A DNA stretch of 64,000 nucleotides from Alkalimonas amylolytica (GTDB lineage: Bacteria > Pseudomonadota > Gammaproteobacteria > Enterobacterales > Alteromonadaceae). The notes beneath the pieces were generated by a model. It was not told where the DNA came from, made no database searches, and saw only the letters and a list, made by a program, of their open reading frames with translations. Both the position numbers and the translations under genes were made by a program. Where the stretch lies: contig NZ_FNRM01000004.1 in the NCBI RefSeq assembly GCF_900107845.1, forward strand, positions 135,471-199,470. Reading direction: 5' to 3'. This document shows, one piece after another, positions 7,994-17,557 of the stretch (position 1 is its first letter; each line of letters starts with the position of its first letter).

Positions 7994-9360
7994 TAGGCTT
8001 TCTCCTTCTCCGCATGAGCAGCAATAATACCAGCGCTTTGCTCATCCAGTACGTGAAGCACAGATTTAGCTTTGGTCGCAACAATGCTGTGAGCGAAGAT
8101 CAGTGGCAGTGCCGCAATCAGACCCAGAGCCGTAGTTACCAAGGCCAGAGAGATATCACCTGCCATCAGTTTCGGGTCACCAGTACCGTACAGTGTGATG
8201 GTCTGGAAGGTCATGATCATACCGATAACGGTACCCAATAGACCCATCAGTGGTGCAACTGCAGCAAACAGCTTGATCATGTTGATGCCACGTTCAATTT
8301 TCGGCGTTTCACGCAAAATGGCTTCATCCAGCTTCAGTTCCAGGTTTTCCACATCGGCAGATTTGTTGTTGTGGTATACCTTCAGAATACGACCCAGTGG
8401 GTTGCCATCGGAAGGATTGGACAGATTTTTCAGCTGAGCACGGATCTTGCCACCAATCATGGTCAGTACCACGAAGCGCTCAATCGCAATCAGCAGGCCA
8501 ATCACCAACAACAGAGTAATCAGGTAACCAACTTCTTTACCCTGATGATAGTATTCAGACAAGGTTGCACGCTGCTGGTTCAAACGCAAAATGCTGTTGC
8601 CTTTGGTTGGGTCAACGAACAGATTGGTCAAAGTACCAGGACGGGCATTGTGGAAATCCGACACTGAGTTGTGAACACGGGAAATCGGTGCACGGCCTAG
8701 TGGTTGCAGCTGATTGGTATCGGCGTTGTAGTACAGGTAATCACTTGCTGTGGTTACGTGGAAAGAACCGAAACGCGTGACGCGCTGCGTTGAAGTACCA
8801 CCATCCAGGTTGACCACTTCAGCGTCAAACTTGGAAATTTTGGCAGACTCAACCATTTCTGTCAGCAAGGCAACCCACAGGTCTTCCATTTCCGGAATGG
8901 TTGGCAGCTCGGTCGCAGCTGCTAAGCCACGCAGTGGCTCATGGCGCCCTGGGTATTGTGCGCTAACAATAGAGGTAGAAACAACACCAATGGCATCACT
9001 GGCACTACCACGGACCATACCGAATAACTCACCCAAAGTACCCTGGGCAGCAATCAGTTCTTGTTCTTTTTGTGCAATCAGAATGTCGTTATCAGCAAAT
9101 TCTTTTTGCAAACGCTCACCACGTGCTTCCTGGTTGGCCAGAGCGCGACGGGCTTCATTTAATAAACGTTGTTGATCCTGGCGGGCATTGATAAAAGCTT
9201 GCTCACGCTCTTGGTTGACACGTCCTTCCAGCTGACGCTCACGCTTTACTTGTTCCAGGATTTGATCCAGCCGGTTGGTGTTGGCTGAAGCATCAAATGC
9301 CATGCTGGCAGTAGCAGTCACCGCAACAGCAACGATTAAGGATTTAAATAGGGTTCTCAT
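7993..9360 (-). CDS. ttpC: TtpC-like MotA/TolQ/ExbB protein with periplasmic coiled coil
   Basis: A 455-residue TtpC-type protein. It has a signal peptide, then a long coiled-coil periplasmic region (about 25-110, rich in Gln, Glu and Arg such as LDQILEQVKRERQLEGR). A folded periplasmic segment follows to about 270. The C-terminal ExbB channel domain has a helix at LITLLLVIGLLIAIE, PLMGLLGTVIGMIMTF near 375-392 and LALVTTALGLIAALPLIF near 410-430. TtpC is an additional component required by TonB2 systems of Vibrio and relatives. The gene lies between the DUF3450 gene and exbB. Confidence 0.92.
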   Translation of the reverse strand: MRTLFKSLIVAVAVTATASMAFDASANTNRLDQILEQVKRERQLEGRVNQEREQAFINARQDQQRLLNEARRALANQEARGERLQKEFADNDILIAQKEQELIAAQGTLGELFGMVRGSASDAIGVVSTSIVSAQYPGRHEPLRGLAAATELPTIPEMEDLWVALLTEMVESAKISKFDAEVVNLDGGTSTQRVTRFGSFHVTTASDYLYYNADTNQLQPLGRAPISRVHNSVSDFHNARPGTLTNLFVDPTKGNSILRLNQQRATLSEYYHQGKEVGYLITLLLVIGLLIAIERFVVLTMIGGKIRAQLKNLSNPSDGNPLGRILKVYHNNKSADVENLELKLDEAILRETPKIERGINMIKLFAAVAPLMGLLGTVIGMIMTFQTITLYGTGDPKLMAGDISLALVTTALGLIAALPLIFAHSIVATKAKSVLHVLDEQSAGIIAAHAEKEKA

Positions 9361-9366
9361 TTCGTC

Positions 9367-10140
9367 TTACTCCGCTGCGATTAGTGGTACGCGTGCCATA
9401 TCAAAGTTAATTTCACGACGGGCCATTTTGATGAAATCGCTAACGCCATTCAAGAAACTATCCGGCAACTGTTCCCAGCTGTTGGTTTGACGGTTCCAGT
9501 GCCAGGCATTGCTGCCATCCAGCGACATGGCCATCAGCGCCAGACGGCCCAGATGCACGTAATCTACGGTCAGCTCGTTACCGCCCAGGTTCAAAGTGCC
9601 CTGGAACGCAGCCAGCTCAGAGCCATAACCAGCTTCGATGCTGTAGGCTTCCATGATTTGACGGTACTGCTCAGATAATTGCACATCTGAACGAGCCATG
9701 ACCTCACGCAGGCGCTCAACACGCTCGATACGACGATCGGTACGCAGTGGAATATCGTTCTTCACGAACTCTTCCAACGCATCGATCATTTTAAACATCA
9801 GCGGCACAGTACCACGGCGGGTATCTTCCAGGGTGTCGATTTGACGCTGGATGGAGTTGATTTGACGCTGCTGGTCAGTCACCAGCGTTTGCAGGAAATC
9901 ATTGTAAACTGTCAGGCTATCGGTTTGGTCGACTACTTGACGATATTGATTCAACAGATCCTGAGTTTGTTCGTAAATCGTGTTGATGCGCTCTTGTGAG
10001 CGGACGGCTTCACGAATGATTTGGCTATTTTCCTGATGGATTTGTTCTAAGCCGGAATTCGCCATCGCTCCGCCGGAAAAGGCGAAGACACCGGCAAAAG
10101 CCGATGCGATAAGACTTTTACTCATTTTATTGTTAAGCAT
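9367..10140 (-). CDS. DUF3450 protein heading the TonB operon
   Basis: A 257-residue periplasmic protein of the DUF3450 family, the usual first gene of TtpC/TonB2 operons. It has a signal peptide ending near GGAMA. A long coiled coil follows (about 25-120, for example SQIIREAVRSQERINTIYEQ), then a globular domain with a conserved-looking WHWNRQTNSWEQL segment. ATG 10140 is preceded by GGGA; an in-frame ATG at 10125 would also leave an intact signal peptide. The gene ends 6 bp before ttpC. Its exact function is unknown; coiled-coil pairing with TtpC in the periplasm is plausible. Confidence 0.85.
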   Translation of the reverse strand: MLNNKMSKSLIASAFAGVFAFSGGAMANSGLEQIHQENSQIIREAVRSQERINTIYEQTQDLLNQYRQVVDQTDSLTVYNDFLQTLVTDQQRQINSIQRQIDTLEDTRRGTVPLMFKMIDALEEFVKNDIPLRTDRRIERVERLREVMARSDVQLSEQYRQIMEAYSIEAGYGSELAAFQGTLNLGGNELTVDYVHLGRLALMAMSLDGSNAWHWNRQTNSWEQLPDSFLNGVSDFIKMARREINFDMARVPLIAAE

Positions 10141-10293
10141 AGTTCCCAACCAATAATTGCTGATTAACGTAACCTGGAGTTTAGGGCTTTTCTCAAACTA
10201 CTCTCAGGTCAATGACAGTGGCACTTCAACCCAGTGCAATGACCACGAATAGAGAGCCCTGGTTAGAGGGTAAACCATCAGCATCATTACAGC

Positions 10294-10327
10294 TAAAAAG
10301 CCCATTGTCAATACGACAACGGGCTTT
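10294..10327 (-). terminator. Terminator of the fba end of the carbon operon
   Basis: The stem AAAGCCC-A-TTGTC (297-309) pairs with GACAA-C-GGGCTTT (315-327) with one mismatch and a 5-nt loop. On the minus strand it runs into a TTTTTAG tail. It lies about 125 bp past the fba stop. The rest of the 10141-10452 gap holds the upstream region of the DUF3450 gene, with no clear promoter that I can defend. Confidence 0.75.
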
Positions 10328-10452
10328 GCCACTAATTCAAATGTTGCTTATTTATGCGGTTTTAAGTCGTGTTTATGCGCCATTAAAACACTGCTTTTTT
10401 AATGCTTAAACTTTATTAAACAAAGCGCGCAAAAAACAAGCAACACAGTACT

Positions 10453-11490
10453 TTAGCTGTAGAAGCCGACCATAGCTTCCAAACTGACAGGCTTTATCTT
10501 GCTAGCATTGCCTGCACAGCCAAAGGCTTCATAGCGCGCCACACAAATTTCGGTCATGGCTTTGGTTGAAGCCTGCAGGAATTTGCGTGGATCAAACTCG
10601 GCAGGATGTTGTGCCAAAAAGCGACGAACTGCTCCTGTTGACGCCAGACGCAGATCGGTATCAATATTCACTTTACGCACGCCGTGTTTAATGCCTTCCA
10701 GAATTTGTTCGACCGGCACACCATAGGTTTCCGGAATGTCACCGCCAAACTCGTTGATCACTTTCAACCACTCTTGTGGCACCGACGAAGAACCATGCAT
10801 TACCAGGTGGGTATTCGGGATTTTGGCATGAATGGCCTTGATCCGATCAATCGCCAGGATGTCGCCTGTAGGTGGCCGGCTGAACTTGTAAGCACCATGC
10901 GACGTACCGCAGGCAATCGCCAGCGCATCCACACCGGTGGCTTTCACAAACTCAAAGGCCTCATCCGGGTCGGTCAGCATTTGATCGTGGGTTAACACGC
11001 CTTCGGCACCGATGCCATCCTCTTCACCAGCCGTACCGGTTTCCAGTGAGCCCAAACAACCCAGTTCACCTTCAACCGACACACCACAGGCATGGGCAAT
11101 ATCAACCACACTTTTGGTGACAGCAACGTTGTAGTCGTAATCCATCGGTGTTTTGCCATCTTCACCCAGGGAGCCGTCCATCATCACCGAAGAAAACCCA
11201 AGCTGAATGGAGCGCTGACAAACCGCCATCGAAGTGCCATGATCCTGATGCATCACCACCGGGATATGCGGAAACTCTTCGATCGCAGCCAGGATAAGAT
11301 GACGCAAAAAAGGCGCGCCGGCGTATTTGCGGGCACCAGCGGATGCCTGTACGATAACCGGACTGTCGGTTTGATCTGCGGCCAACATGATGGCGCGCAT
11401 TTGCTCCAGATTATTGACATTAAATGCCGGTACACCGTAGCCATGCTCAGCGGCATGATCCAGCATCTGACGTAATGAAATAAGTGCCAT
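10453..11490 (-). CDS. fba: Class II fructose-bisphosphate aldolase, Calvin-cycle subtype
   Basis: A 345-residue class II (zinc) aldolase cleaving fructose-1,6-bisphosphate to DHAP and glyceraldehyde-3-phosphate, or condensing them in gluconeogenesis. Visible motifs are PAFNVNN near residue 21, PVVMHQDHG (zinc His and catalytic Asp) near 76-84, [12 protein letters not shown] near 142-153, [10 protein letters not shown] near 229-238 and KVNIDTDLR near 275-283. The length and the GCLGSLETG region fit the Calvin subtype rather than E. coli FbaA. It is the last gene of the run tkt-epd-pgk-fba, 63 bp after pgk. A terminator follows at 10294-10327. Confidence 0.96.
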   Translation of the reverse strand: MALISLRQMLDHAAEHGYGVPAFNVNNLEQMRAIMLAADQTDSPVIVQASAGARKYAGAPFLRHLILAAIEEFPHIPVVMHQDHGTSMAVCQRSIQLGFSSVMMDGSLGEDGKTPMDYDYNVAVTKSVVDIAHACGVSVEGELGCLGSLETGTAGEEDGIGAEGVLTHDQMLTDPDEAFEFVKATGVDALAIACGTSHGAYKFSRPPTGDILAIDRIKAIHAKIPNTHLVMHGSSSVPQEWLKVINEFGGDIPETYGVPVEQILEGIKHGVRKVNIDTDLRLASTGAVRRFLAQHPAEFDPRKFLQASTKAMTEICVARYEAFGCAGNASKIKPVSLEAMVGFYS

Positions 11491-11553
11491 GAGATCCTCT
11501 CTCTGTTAGGGTACAAAGTTATCAATGCTCTTTGAGCTTATGTTTTTAATGCT

Positions 11554-12738
11554 TTAGAGCGCCTGACGCGCCCGTTCTTCCAGTATAGCGACTGCAGGCA
11601 GAGTTTTACCTTCCAGGAATTCCAGAAAAGCGCCACCACCGGTCGAAATGTATGAAATTCTGTCCGCTATGCCGTATTTATCAATGGCCGCTAAGGTATC
11701 ACCGCCCCCGGCAATGGAGAACGCCGGGCTTTCAGCAATGGCCCTGGCAATGGCTTCGGTGCCGGCCGCGAACTGATCAAACTCAAACACGCCGACTGGA
11801 CCATTCCAGACAATGGTGCCAGCACTTTTCAGCAATTTCACCAGGGCTGCTGTGGTGACGGGGCCAATATCAAACACCATATCATCGCTGGCAATATCGT
11901 TAACCGCTTTTAGCATCGCGGGCGTATCGGCACTAAAAGCTTTGCCGGTCATCACATCGGATGGCACCGGAATGCTGGCTCCCCGGGCTTCGGCGGCAGC
12001 CATCAGGCGCTTAGCTTCCGGAATCAAATCGTCTTCACACAGGGACTTACCGACACCATGCCCATTCGCAGCGATAAAGGTATTGGCAATACCACCACCA
12101 ACAATTAACTGATCCACTACGCCAGATAAGGACTCCAGCACCGTTAGCTTGGTGGATACCTTAGAGCCACCAACAATGGCAACCAGCGGCCGTTTTGGAT
12201 TTTGTAGCGCTTTGGCCAGCGCATCCAGTTCATTCGCCAACAACGGGCCCGCGCACGCAATAGGGGCAAACTTGGCGACGCCATGGGTAGAAGCCTGGGC
12301 ACGATGTGCAGTGCCAAAAGCATCCATCACAAAAATATCGCACAAAGCGGCCAGCTTTTGGGCCAGTGCATCGTCGTTTTTCTTCTCACCTGCATTGAAG
12401 CGTACGTTTTCAAACACCACCAGCTCACCCGGCTTTACATCCACCCCAGCCAGATAATCGCGCTCTAACCGTACCGGTACCGACAATGCCTGCTGCAACC
12501 AGACAACCACCGGTTGCATCGAAGCCTCTTCGCTGAAGACACCTTCTTCTGGCCGGCCAAGATGCGACATCACCATGACTGCCGCCCCTTGTGCTAAAGC
12601 AAGCTCAATGGTTGGTAATGCTGCTCTTAAACGAGCATCGGAGGTCACTGCTCCATCTTTAACCGGCACATTCAAATCTTCCCGGATCAGCACCCGCTTA
12701 CCAGCAAGTTCCAGTTTGGTCATCTGTAAAACCGTCAT
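11554..12738 (-). CDS. pgk: Phosphoglycerate kinase
   Basis: A 394-residue cytosolic glycolytic kinase interconverting 1,3-bisphosphoglycerate with ADP and 3-phosphoglycerate with ATP. Visible motifs are the N-terminal substrate loop [20 protein letters not shown] near 57-64, [15 protein letters not shown] near 108-122, [11 protein letters not shown] near 141-151, [13 protein letters not shown] near 187-199, and the C-terminal nucleotide site [14 protein letters not shown] near 364-377. Length is normal for bacterial Pgk. It starts 27 bp after the epd stop and is likely co-transcribed with epd and fba. Confidence 0.97.
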   Translation of the reverse strand: MTVLQMTKLELAGKRVLIREDLNVPVKDGAVTSDARLRAALPTIELALAQGAAVMVMSHLGRPEEGVFSEEASMQPVVVWLQQALSVPVRLERDYLAGVDVKPGELVVFENVRFNAGEKKNDDALAQKLAALCDIFVMDAFGTAHRAQASTHGVAKFAPIACAGPLLANELDALAKALQNPKRPLVAIVGGSKVSTKLTVLESLSGVVDQLIVGGGIANTFIAANGHGVGKSLCEDDLIPEAKRLMAAAEARGASIPVPSDVMTGKAFSADTPAMLKAVNDIASDDMVFDIGPVTTAALVKLLKSAGTIVWNGPVGVFEFDQFAAGTEAIARAIAESPAFSIAGGGDTLAAIDKYGIADRISYISTGGGAFLEFLEGKTLPAVAILEERARQAL

Positions 12739-12765
12739 GTGTTTCTCCCTATGAAATAAGTTCTA

Positions 12766-13797
12766 TCAACAGGCCATCATGGCCCTGGCTGTATCCAGCA
12801 TCCGATTGGCAAAGCCCCACTCGTTGTCACACCAGAGCAGGCACTTTACCAGCCGTTTGTGACTGACCCTGGTCAGGGAACCATCGACGATGCAGGAGTG
12901 CGAATTATGATTAAAATCAACCGATACCAAGGGTTCTTCGGTGTAATCCAAAATACCCGCCAGCTGCGCCTTACCTGCGCGTTGCAGCACCTGGTTAATC
13001 GCAGCCGGAGTTACATCCTGATGCAGCGTTAAACTCACATCCATCGCCGTGACATTGACTGTTGGCACTCGCACCGCAATGGCCTCAAAGCGCCCGGCTA
13101 ACTGAGGCAAAATGCGCTCTATCCCGAGTGCAAGCTTGGTATCGACCGGAATAATGGACTGACTGGCCGCCCGGGTACGACGTAGATCGGTATGGTAGGC
13201 ATCGATCACCTGTTGGTCATGCATCGACGCATGGATGGTGGTAATGGTGCCACTTTCGATACCATAAGCATCGTCCAGCAGTTGCAACACCGGCACCACA
13301 CAGTTGGTGGTGCAGGAGCCATTGGAGACAATCTGCATCGCTGGCGTCAATCGCTGCTGGTTAATACCAAAAATAACGGTGGCATCAACATCGGCATCGG
13401 CCGGGTGTGAGAACAATACTTTCTTGGCACCAGCCTCCAGATGCCACTTGGCATGCTGACGAGAATGAAACACACCGGTACACTCCAGCACCACATCAAT
13501 GCCAAGCTCTTGCCAAGGCAGCTCGATGGGATCGGCCTCGGCATACAACTGGATCAAATCTCCATTGACTGAAATACCCTGCTCCACCCGCTCTACCTCC
13601 GCAGCAAAGCGACCATGCGAGGTATCGTATTTCAGTAAATGCGCCACCCCTTTGGCATCGGCCAACTCATTGATGGCAACCACCCGAATATCTTGCCGAC
13701 CCGATTCGTACAACGCCCGAACAATGTTACGGCCAATACGACCGAAGCCATTGATAGCAACACGAATAGGTACTTGCGAACTGGGCATCTGTTTCAT
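12766..13797 (-). CDS. epd: Erythrose-4-phosphate dehydrogenase
   Basis: A 343-residue GAPDH-fold enzyme. The NAD-binding start is [12 protein letters not shown], the catalytic cysteine lies in SNGSCTTNC near residue 160, and the catalytic His is in [16 protein letters not shown]. The stretch [20 protein letters not shown] and the tail [16 protein letters not shown] match Epd rather than glycolytic GapA. The reaction gives 4-phosphoerythronate for pyridoxal phosphate synthesis, though some members act as GAPDH in this operon position. ATG 13797 has AGGAG at good spacing. That RBS directly abuts the terminator-like hairpin after tkt (13807-13832). Confidence 0.9.
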   Translation of the reverse strand: MKQMPSSQVPIRVAINGFGRIGRNIVRALYESGRQDIRVVAINELADAKGVAHLLKYDTSHGRFAAEVERVEQGISVNGDLIQLYAEADPIELPWQELGIDVVLECTGVFHSRQHAKWHLEAGAKKVLFSHPADADVDATVIFGINQQRLTPAMQIVSNGSCTTNCVVPVLQLLDDAYGIESGTITTIHASMHDQQVIDAYHTDLRRTRAASQSIIPVDTKLALGIERILPQLAGRFEAIAVRVPTVNVTAMDVSLTLHQDVTPAAINQVLQRAGKAQLAGILDYTEEPLVSVDFNHNSHSCIVDGSLTRVSHKRLVKCLLWCDNEWGFANRMLDTARAMMAC

Positions 13798-13806
13798 GCT
13801 CCTAAG

Positions 13807-13832
13807 AAAAAAGGACAGCGCAGGCTGTCCTT
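13807..13832 (-). terminator. Intrinsic terminator or attenuator between tkt and epd
   Basis: The perfect 9-bp stem AAGGACAGC/GCTGTCCTT (811-819 with 824-832, 4-nt loop) is followed on the minus strand by TTTTTTC. It occupies most of the 42-bp tkt-epd gap and runs into the epd RBS. Confidence 0.8.
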
Positions 13833-13839
13833 GTTTTTG

Positions 13840-15840
13840 TTACTGTGCCAGCAGCTCACGGGCAGCGGCCAGTACCTTGTCGCTGGTGATGCCAAAGTGA
13901 GCAAACAATTGCTCGGCAGGCGCCGACTCACCAAAGCCGGTCATGCCAATGACGTTGCCGTTTAGGCCGACGTACTTGTACCAACCGTCCATAATACCCG
14001 CTTCCACCGCAATACGACGACTGACGGCGGCAGGCAGTACTTGTTCGCGGTAGCTGGCATCCTGCGCATCAAACACATCGGTCGATGGCATCGAAACCAC
14101 ACGCACCTTACGACCGTCTTGTTGCAATTGCTGAGCAGCACTCATGGCCAGTTGTACTTCGGAGCCGGTCGCAATCAGAATCAGCTCTGGAGTTCCTTCG
14201 CAATCCAGTAGCACATAACCCCCCCGGCGGATCTCAGCCAGTTGCTTGGCACTGCGTTCTTGTTGCGGCAGCCCCTGACGGGTAAAGATCAAGCTGGTAG
14301 GGCCTTCCGTCCGTTCAATGGCGGCTTGCCAGGCAACCGCAGACTCGACCTGATCGCATGGGCGCCAATTCATCAGGTTTGGCGTGGCGCGCAAGGCTGC
14401 CAGCTGTTCCACCGGCTGGTGGGTTGGGCCATCTTCACCCAGACCAATGGAGTCGTGGGTATAGACAAAGATCACCCGCTGTTTCATCAGCGCTGCCATC
14501 CGCACTGCGTTGCGGGCATATTCCATAAACATCAGGAAGGTGGCACCGTACGGCACAAAACCGCCATGCAAAGCGATGCCATTCATAATGGCCGACATGC
14601 CGAACTCGCGCACACCGTAATAAATGTAGTTGCCGCTGGCATCGCTGTGCGTCAAGGGTTTTGAGCCAGACCAGATGGTCAGGTTAGAACCAGCCAAGTC
14701 GGCCGAGCCACCCATAAACTCAGGCAACAAAGGACCAAAGGCATTCAGTGCATTTTGCGATGCTTTGCGCGTAGCAACGTTCGCTGGATTGGCTTGCAGT
14801 TTTTCAATGTAGGCAGCACTTTGCTCAGCCCAATTGGCTGGCAAGTCACCTTGATTACGGCGTTCAAACTCTGCCGCCAGTTCCGGGTAATCGGCACGGT
14901 AAGCAGACAGCTTCTGCTGCCAGCTTTGCTCTGCCAGTTGCCCTTTGGCTTTTGCATCCCACTGCGCATAAATATCCGCCGGGATCTCAAAAGGCGCATG
15001 CGGCCATTGTAAAAACTCACGACTGGCGGCGATTTCTGCATCGCCAAGCGGTGCACCATGGCAATCATGGCTGCCCCCTTTATTGGGAGCTCCATAGCCA
15101 ATCACGGTTTTGCAGCAAATAAGGGTTGGCTTGCCGCTTTCTGCCTGTGCCTGCTCAATGGCGGCTTTGACCGCCGCAGCGTCATGGCCATCGACCGACT
15201 CAATCACCTGCCAGCCATAGGCTTTAAAACGCGCCGGTGTATCGTCGGTGAACCAACCTTCCACTTCACCATCAATGGAAATACCGTTGTCATCCCAGAA
15301 GGCTATCAGCTTGCCCAAACCTAAAGTGCCGGCCAGTGAACAGGCTTCATGCGAGATACCTTCCATCAGACAGCCATCGCCAAGGAAGACATAGGTGAAG
15401 TGATCAACCAGATCGTGGCCTGGCCGGTTAAACTGCGCCGCCAGTGATTTCTCGGCAATGGCCATGCCCACTGCATTGGTGATGCCCTGCCCAAGTGGGC
15501 CAGTGGTCGTTTCTACGCCAGGTGCATAGCCATACTCCGGGTGACCGGGCGTTTTGGAGTGCAGCTGACGAAACTGTTTCAGATCCTCAATACCAAGCTC
15601 ATAGCCAGATAGATGCAACAACGAATACAGCAACATGGAGCCATGGCCGTTCGACAGCACAAAGCGATCGCGATCTGCCCAGTTTGGGTTTTGCGGGTTG
15701 TGCTTTAAAAAATCACGCCAAAGCACTTCAGCAATATCCGCCATGCCCATAGGGGCACCCGGATGACCTGAATTGGCTTTTTGAACCGCATCCATGCTCA
15801 GGGCACGAATGGCGTTGGCGAGTTGTTTACGAGAAGGCAT
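13840..15840 (-). CDS. tkt: Transketolase
   Basis: A 666-residue thiamine-diphosphate transketolase moving two-carbon ketol units between pentose-phosphate sugars. Visible motifs are [15 protein letters not shown] near residue 20-35, [12 protein letters not shown] near 115-126, the ThDP/Mg motif [13 protein letters not shown] near 155-167, and the pyrimidine-domain segments [13 protein letters not shown] near 470 and [12 protein letters not shown]. Length and motif order are complete. It is the first gene of tkt-epd-pgk-fba, although a terminator-like hairpin separates it from epd. It is divergent from metK across a 355-bp gap. Its product erythrose-4-phosphate is the substrate of the Epd encoded next to it. 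Confidence 0.97.
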   Translation of the reverse strand: MPSRKQLANAIRALSMDAVQKANSGHPGAPMGMADIAEVLWRDFLKHNPQNPNWADRDRFVLSNGHGSMLLYSLLHLSGYELGIEDLKQFRQLHSKTPGHPEYGYAPGVETTTGPLGQGITNAVGMAIAEKSLAAQFNRPGHDLVDHFTYVFLGDGCLMEGISHEACSLAGTLGLGKLIAFWDDNGISIDGEVEGWFTDDTPARFKAYGWQVIESVDGHDAAAVKAAIEQAQAESGKPTLICCKTVIGYGAPNKGGSHDCHGAPLGDAEIAASREFLQWPHAPFEIPADIYAQWDAKAKGQLAEQSWQQKLSAYRADYPELAAEFERRNQGDLPANWAEQSAAYIEKLQANPANVATRKASQNALNAFGPLLPEFMGGSADLAGSNLTIWSGSKPLTHSDASGNYIYYGVREFGMSAIMNGIALHGGFVPYGATFLMFMEYARNAVRMAALMKQRVIFVYTHDSIGLGEDGPTHQPVEQLAALRATPNLMNWRPCDQVESAVAWQAAIERTEGPTSLIFTRQGLPQQERSAKQLAEIRRGGYVLLDCEGTPELILIATGSEVQLAMSAAQQLQQDGRKVRVVSMPSTDVFDAQDASYREQVLPAAVSRRIAVEAGIMDGWYKYVGLNGNVIGMTGFGESAPAEQLFAHFGITSDKVLAAARELLAQ

Positions 15841-16059
15841 GCTAACTCCTGGGTAGTTGGTAAAAATTGGCTTGAGTCATGGCAAAACCATCACCCTAAA
15901 CATTGCTGTTATACCGTGAGTATGCGACAGGGTCTTACTGCCCTGCTTTTTGTGCTGCGTATTTTCGCCCAGCCATCGGCCAATGGCAAATTTAAATCGT
16001 GCGGCGATGCATGGAAACGTTCGATAACACCACCATCCTCCCCGTCGATACAGCGTCAA

Positions 16060-16075
16060 AGACGTCTGGCCGTCA
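16060..16075. promoter_or_regulatory. Candidate MetJ operator upstream of metK
   Basis: AGACGTCT at 16060-16067 is a perfect met-box octamer. The adjacent octamer GGCCGTCA matches at 5 of 8 positions. MetJ binds tandem met boxes and represses methionine/SAM genes in gammaproteobacteria. The site lies about 120 bp before the metK start. With one perfect and one weak copy this is only suggestive. The rest of the 15841-16195 gap holds no other feature I can support. Confidence 0.4.
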
Positions 16076-16195
16076 ATTTTTTCTAGCCAAGACTGATCGA
16101 TTTCTCTAAAATAGCCGTTATAAATCGGCACCCGCACTGGTAACCCTTTGCAGCGGGAGCTATGTATTTAACTTTTTTCAATGGATAACAGGCCC

Positions 16196-17344
16196 ATGGC
16201 ACAACATATCTTTACTTCTGAATCCGTATCCGAAGGACATCCGGATAAAATTGCCGATCAGATCTCTGATGCGGTGCTGGATGCCATTTTGGCACAAGAT
16301 CCAAAAGCGCGGGTTGCCTGCGAAACCTTCGTGAAAACCGGTATGGTGCTGGTAGGTGGTGAAATCAGCACCACCGCCTGGGTGGATATTGAAGAACTGA
16401 CCCGTAAAACCGTGCGCGAAATCGGCTATGTGCATTCCGATATGGGCTTTGATGCCGATTCCTGTGCCGTACTAAATGCCATTGGTAAGCAATCCCCGGA
16501 TATCAACCAGGGTGTTGACCGCGCCGATCCGAAAGAGCAAGGTGCCGGTGATCAGGGCCTGATGTTTGGTTATGCCAGCAATGAAACCGACGTGCTGATG
16601 CCTGCCCCTATCACCTACTCCCATCGTTTGGTACAGCGTCAGGCGCAGGTACGTAAAAATGGCACCCTGCCCTGGTTACGCCCAGACGCCAAATCTCAGC
16701 TCAGCTTCATTTACGAAGATGGCAAGCCAGTGGGTATTGATGCGGTGGTGTTATCCACCCAGCATTGCGATACCATCAGCACCGAGGACTTGCGCGAAGC
16801 GGTGATGGAAGAAATCATCAAGCCAGTCCTACCTGGCGAATGGCTGACCAGCAGCACCAAGTTCTTTATTAACCCAACCGGCCGTTTTGTGATTGGTGGC
16901 CCTATGGGCGACTGTGGTCTGACTGGCCGTAAAATCATCGTGGATACCTACGGTGGCATGGCCCGTCACGGTGGGGGGGCTTTCTCCGGTAAGGATCCAT
17001 CCAAGGTAGACCGCTCGGCGGCTTACGCTGCCCGCTATGTGGCAAAAAATATTGTGGCCGCCGGTTTGGCCGATCGCTGTGAAATTCAGGTGTCTTACGC
17101 CATTGGTGTGGCCGAGCCTACCTCCATCAGTGTCGAAACCTTTGGCACCAGCAAATTGGAAGAAAGCCAGCTGATTGGTTTGATCCGTGAGCATTTTGAT
17201 CTGCGTCCATACGGCCTGATTGATATGCTGCAACTGGAGCGTCCTATCTACCTGCCAACTGCCGCCTATGGTCACTTTGGTCGTAACGAGTTCCCGTGGG
17301 AACAAACCGACAAAGCAGAAGCACTGCGTCAGTACGCTAAGTAA
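16196..17344 (+). CDS. metK: S-adenosylmethionine synthase
   Basis: A 382-residue methionine adenosyltransferase making SAM from methionine and ATP. Visible motifs are [20 protein letters not shown] at the N-terminus, [12 protein letters not shown] near 115-126, the P-loop-like [19 protein letters not shown] near 258-276, and a conserved C-terminus (AYGHFGR..FPWE). I prefer ATG 16196 ([10 protein letters not shown]) because homologues begin MAKHLFTSES; ATG 16181 would add five residues. The upstream Shine-Dalgarno is weak for both. A terminator follows at 17366-17391. A candidate met box at 16060 suggests MetJ control. Confidence 0.96.
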   Translation: MAQHIFTSESVSEGHPDKIADQISDAVLDAILAQDPKARVACETFVKTGMVLVGGEISTTAWVDIEELTRKTVREIGYVHSDMGFDADSCAVLNAIGKQSPDINQGVDRADPKEQGAGDQGLMFGYASNETDVLMPAPITYSHRLVQRQAQVRKNGTLPWLRPDAKSQLSFIYEDGKPVGIDAVVLSTQHCDTISTEDLREAVMEEIIKPVLPGEWLTSSTKFFINPTGRFVIGGPMGDCGLTGRKIIVDTYGGMARHGGGAFSGKDPSKVDRSAAYAARYVAKNIVAAGLADRCEIQVSYAIGVAEPTSISVETFGTSKLEESQLIGLIREHFDLRPYGLIDMLQLERPIYLPTAAYGHFGRNEFPWEQTDKAEALRQYAK

Positions 17345-17365
17345 GCCAGTGGTCAGGCTGCAATC

Positions 17366-17391
17366 AAGGAGAGCTCAGGCTCTCCTTTTTT
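17366..17391 (+). terminator. metK terminator
   Basis: The perfect 9-bp stem AAGGAGAGC/GCTCTCCTT with loop TCAG is followed by a T run, 21 bp after the metK stop. Confidence 0.9.
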
Positions 17392-17557
17392 CTGGCCTGG
17401 TTCCTGCGCATGGCAGCCAAACAACGGTTTCACCCAGCTGTTTTTTGTGTATGATAAGGCAGCCTTGTCTGAGTACTGATGTTCAGACCGCTGTAAAAAT
17501 AGAAGCTTCAGGGGAACACGGCGCACGCTCGCCCCATAAAAATTACAAGGAAAACCT

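Noticed and set aside
15877-16137. An 86-residue minus-strand ORF between tkt and metK
   Set aside because: No RBS, no recognisable motif, and it overlaps the metK upstream region with the candidate met box.
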